A stretch of 5,674 nucleotides of DNA, taken from an uncultured bacterium (lineage in GTDB: Bacteria; Patescibacteriota; Minisyncoccia; Phycocordibacterales; UBA2100). A program made the position numbers and the translations under genes. The stretch spans positions 1-5,674 of the forward strand of contig CAIRSC010000106.1 of assembly GCA_903881205.1 (NCBI GenBank), read 5' to 3'. Shown one piece after another: positions 3,763 through 5,674 of the stretch (the stretch's first letter is position 1; every line of letters begins with the position of its first letter). The notes under the pieces were generated by a model. It had not been told where the DNA came from and ran no database searches. It saw only the letters and a list, made by a program, of their open reading frames with translations.

Positions 3763-4863
3763 ATGAGGATAACAACTACGAAGGAAAAAATACTCAATGC
3801 AATTCTGATGGCAGAGAAGGTCACAGGAAAGAAGGAGTCTCTCCCGGTGCTCTCCTGTATCCTCATAGAAGTTATTGATGGGGAGATTACTCTGAAAGCA
3901 ACGAACCTTGAGGCAGGTATAGAGGCACGAATTCCTGGAGAGGTAGAAGGAGAGGGTTCTATTGCGATACCGGCGAGTATTCTCTCTCAGACAATTCGAT
4001 CAATAGGAAGTGATAAGGTTACATTTATCACTGAAGAATCGAACCTCCTTATAGAATCACGCGGAACGAAGACCCTTATAAAATCCATTCCTCATGAGGA
4101 ATTCCCGGCACTTCCTAAGAATGAAGTAAAGAACACAATCACAATACTGCGTGATCGACTTATGAAAGGTATTCAGGCAGTCTCGTATGCTGCATCACCT
4201 TCAATGATCCGTCCTGATCTTGGAAGTATTTTTATCTCCATCAAGAATGAGACGATGGTGTGTGTAGCGACCGATTCATTCCGGCTTGCTGAGAAAACGG
4301 TCTCTGGTACCGGAGCGAAGATGAATGGTGACCTTCTTATTCCGCTTAAACACGCTCTGGAGCTCATTCATGTACTCGAGCGCATCGAAGATGAGTCGGT
4401 GACACTTTCGACCGATGATGCGCAACTGGTGGTCGTAGGAGGCGGTATTCGATATGTATCACGTGTTGTTGATGCCACATTTCCCAACTACAAAGAGATC
4501 ATCCCAAAGAAATCGACTACCGAAGCGACGGTACTCAAAAGTGATTTCAATGAAATGCTTCGCAAGGCACGTGTGTTTTCAGGTAATGACATGCATGTAG
4601 GGATTCACGTGTATCCGAGCAAGAAGATATTTTCCGCTACTGCACGCAGTGCCGATGTGGGGGAGATGTCGGATTCAATAGACGCAGCGCTCACTGGAGA
4701 TGATCTTGATATCAATTTCCATATTGGGTATCTCTCAGACTGCATTGGATCAATCGATTCTGATAGTATCCTCCTCTCATTCGCCGGCGCAGGGCGCCCG
4801 CTCGTGATCCGCGGTGTCTCGGACCAGTCGTTCATGTATCTTGTGATGCCTCTCAATCGCTAG
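3763..4863 (+). CDS. dnaN: DNA polymerase III beta subunit (sliding clamp)
   Basis: DnaN dimerises into the ring that tethers the replicative polymerase to DNA and acts as docking site for many repair factors. The 366-residue product is the standard length. The N terminus (MRITTTKEKILNAI, then LPVLSCILIE and ATNLEAGI) is typical of domain 1. Domain 2 includes MIRPDLGSIFISI and the conserved CVATDSFRLAE (about 167-177). Domain 3 begins near NYKEIIPK, and the C terminus ends YLVMPLNR, matching the VMPM-type tail beside the peptide-binding pocket. The ATG at 3763 is preceded by AAAAGG. The 262-bp origin separates it from dnaA; it may share the dnaA transcript or have its own promoter. Its first half is clearly lower in GC than dnaA (48 of 120 bases at 4021-4140 against 40 of 60 at 2521-2580). 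It stops with TAG and is followed by a strong terminator. Confidence 0.97.
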   Translation: MRITTTKEKILNAILMAEKVTGKKESLPVLSCILIEVIDGEITLKATNLEAGIEARIPGEVEGEGSIAIPASILSQTIRSIGSDKVTFITEESNLLIESRGTKTLIKSIPHEEFPALPKNEVKNTITILRDRLMKGIQAVSYAASPSMIRPDLGSIFISIKNETMVCVATDSFRLAEKTVSGTGAKMNGDLLIPLKHALELIHVLERIEDESVTLSTDDAQLVVVGGGIRYVSRVVDATFPNYKEIIPKKSTTEATVLKSDFNEMLRKARVFSGNDMHVGIHVYPSKKIFSATARSADVGEMSDSIDAALTGDDLDINFHIGYLSDCIGSIDSDSILLSFAGAGRPLVIRGVSDQSFMYLVMPLNR

Positions 4864-4877
4864 TACTGTCGGAACAA

Positions 4878-4913
4878 AAAACACCTCCACAAGAGCTCTT
4901 GTGGAGGTGTTTT
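4878..4913. terminator. Bidirectional terminator between dnaN and the PBP gene
   Basis: A perfect 36-bp palindrome with 18-bp arms is centred between 4895 and 4896 (CACCTCCACAAGAG facing CTCTTGTGGAGGTG). On the plus strand the stem runs into TTTT then AATTATT; on the minus strand it runs into TTTTTT. It lies 14 nt after the dnaN stop and 11 nt before the stop of the convergent penicillin-binding protein gene, so it can end both transcripts. The symmetry, GC-rich core and flanking A/T tracts make this a textbook intrinsic terminator. Confidence 0.95.
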
Positions 4914-4924
4914 AATTATTGAGC

Positions 4925-5674
4925 CTACTGCACAGTGATGGAGACCATCTGTGTCTCGGTCGCACCTGTGGTGGTTTGTGCGACGGCTTTCACTACCGCA
5001 GGTCCGCGGGTCGTGGGTACATATGTGATCGCGTAGGGCGGCTGTGTCGAGCTGCCAATAGGGGCGTTATTGAAGTAGTACATGATCGACGTGACGTTGC
5101 CGGGTGCGGGATAGAACGCAGTGACGGTCATCGGAGTGTCAGAAGGGATGTAGCTGCCGGATTGTGGCGAGAGTATGTGGAAGCCTGTAGGGACGCCGAC
5201 AGTTCCATCACCCAATCCCTGATCCGGCACGGGTACGCTACCTCCCATTCCTTGAGTAGCTGCCCAGAGCTGTACCGGGTACTCCCAATACGGGTACTGC
5301 GAGTCGCTTCTGTTTGCGGCTGCACCACTGCGCGGGTTGTCTTTGTTGACCCAGTACAGAATGTCGTGAATGCCCTGTGACGAATCCGTATTCCAATTAC
5401 CGTTGATCACCGGCGGCAGTGAGTCGTGTGCGGGGTCCGGCGCCGGGGGAGTGAATGCGGATGCCGGATACTTTTGGATCGCATATGCCATGAATTCGTG
5501 CCACATCGGAGCAATAATGAATGCCGCGATCTTTTTCGCCATCGGTGTTGCGTCGTTGTTGCCCGCCCAGGCGCCGACGGAAACATTCGGCGTGTATCCG
5601 ATCACCCACACATCTTTGAAGTCGTTGGTGGTACCGGTTTTGTCGGCCACATCGGCGCCGGGGAAGTAGAGCGG
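4925..5674 (-). CDS. Class A penicillin-binding protein, C-terminal part (cut by window edge)
   Basis: Class A penicillin-binding proteins are membrane-anchored and polymerise and cross-link peptidoglycan outside the membrane. Only the last 249 residues are visible; the frame is open to the right edge, so the start, glycosyltransferase domain and active-site serine lie beyond it. The transpeptidase KTG motif is present as DKTGTT (KTGT codons 5641-5630), followed by FKDVWVIGYTPNVSVGAWAGNND, a stretch typical of PBP1-type enzymes. After it come a proline-rich linker (PPAPDP) and HDILYWVNKDNPRSG. The last 80 or so residues (about 165-249, from FHILSPQSGSYIP to VSITVQ) resemble a bacterial Ig-like domain of the Big_7 kind, with alternating strands. 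That C-terminal domain may bind wall or surface partners. Gene convergent with dnaN; stop TAG. The transpeptidase call is firm, the Ig-like call moderate. Confidence 0.9.
   Translation of the reverse strand, partial: PLYFPGADVADKTGTTNDFKDVWVIGYTPNVSVGAWAGNNDATPMAKKIAAFIIAPMWHEFMAYAIQKYPASAFTPPAPDPAHDSLPPVINGNWNTDSSQGIHDILYWVNKDNPRSGAAANRSDSQYPYWEYPVQLWAATQGMGGSVPVPDQGLGDGTVGVPTGFHILSPQSGSYIPSDTPMTVTAFYPAPGNVTSIMYYFNNAPIGSSTQPPYAITYVPTTRGPAVVKAVAQTTTGATETQMVSITVQ

Noticed and set aside
5222..5230. Possible second copy of the inverted-repeat arm (ATCCGGCAC)
   Set aside because: Only nine bases match, within the coding sequence of the PBP gene; this is compatible with chance.
4919..5380. 153-codon plus-strand frame opposite the PBP gene
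   Set aside because: It begins just past the terminator palindrome and lies antisense to a clear transpeptidase C terminus; the Cys/Arg-rich product has no protein-like pattern.
1..5674. Search by eye for CRISPR repeats, tRNA or rRNA genes and insertion-sequence transposases
   Set aside because: No regularly spaced repeats, no cloverleaf-like segment and no transposase-like protein were seen.

Overview
The window is the replication-origin neighbourhood of a bacterial chromosome. It carries the conserved block jag-yidC-rnpA-rpmH (minus strand), diverging from dnaA-dnaN (plus strand), followed by the 3' end of a class A penicillin-binding protein gene (minus strand, cut by the right edge). All reading frames use the standard code. 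Several traits point to a Candidate Phyla Radiation (Patescibacteria, Parcubacteria-like) organism: a very short YidC (242 aa, no large periplasmic domain), a Jag without its N-terminal domain, almost no Shine-Dalgarno sequences, and a DnaA and penicillin-binding protein of the style I associate with that group. This lineage call is inference from recollected family style; no search was run.

Layout. Positions 1-97 hold no gene I can support, only small palindromes and possible fragments of a neighbouring gene. Positions 118-1890 on the minus strand are a tightly spaced ribosome, RNA-processing and membrane-insertion operon (rpmH, rnpA, yidC, jag, in transcription order), ending in a hairpin over the jag stop codon. 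The 260-bp divergent gap (1891-2150) holds a good rpmH promoter, a 95-bp element bounded by a perfect 22-bp inverted repeat, a cluster of DnaA boxes and the dnaA promoter. dnaA (2151-3500) is followed by a 262-bp gap with two DnaA-box groups in opposite orientation and AT-rich tracts, the likely oriC. dnaN (3763-4863) then converges on the penicillin-binding protein gene, with a 36-bp perfect palindromic bidirectional terminator between them.

How the parts fit. DnaA opens the origin by binding boxes on both sides of its own gene, and the boxes upstream of dnaA probably also autoregulate it. DnaN is the sliding clamp that holds the replicase at the forks. On the other side, L34 and the RNase P protein serve translation and tRNA maturation, while YidC (membrane insertase) and Jag (RNA-binding KH-R3H protein) form the usual pair. 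The penicillin-binding protein is an unrelated cell-wall neighbour.

The main points of interest are: (1) the 95-bp inverted-repeat element, which may fold as a three-way junction and looks like a small mobile or extragenic palindromic element lodged at the origin; (2) two operon promoters with identical geometry (16-bp spacer, TATAGT, 7 nt, ATG) that predict leaderless mRNAs for rpmH and jag; and (3) the bipartite DnaA-box arrangement. I found no evidence of a wholly new multi-gene system; the genes themselves are housekeeping.
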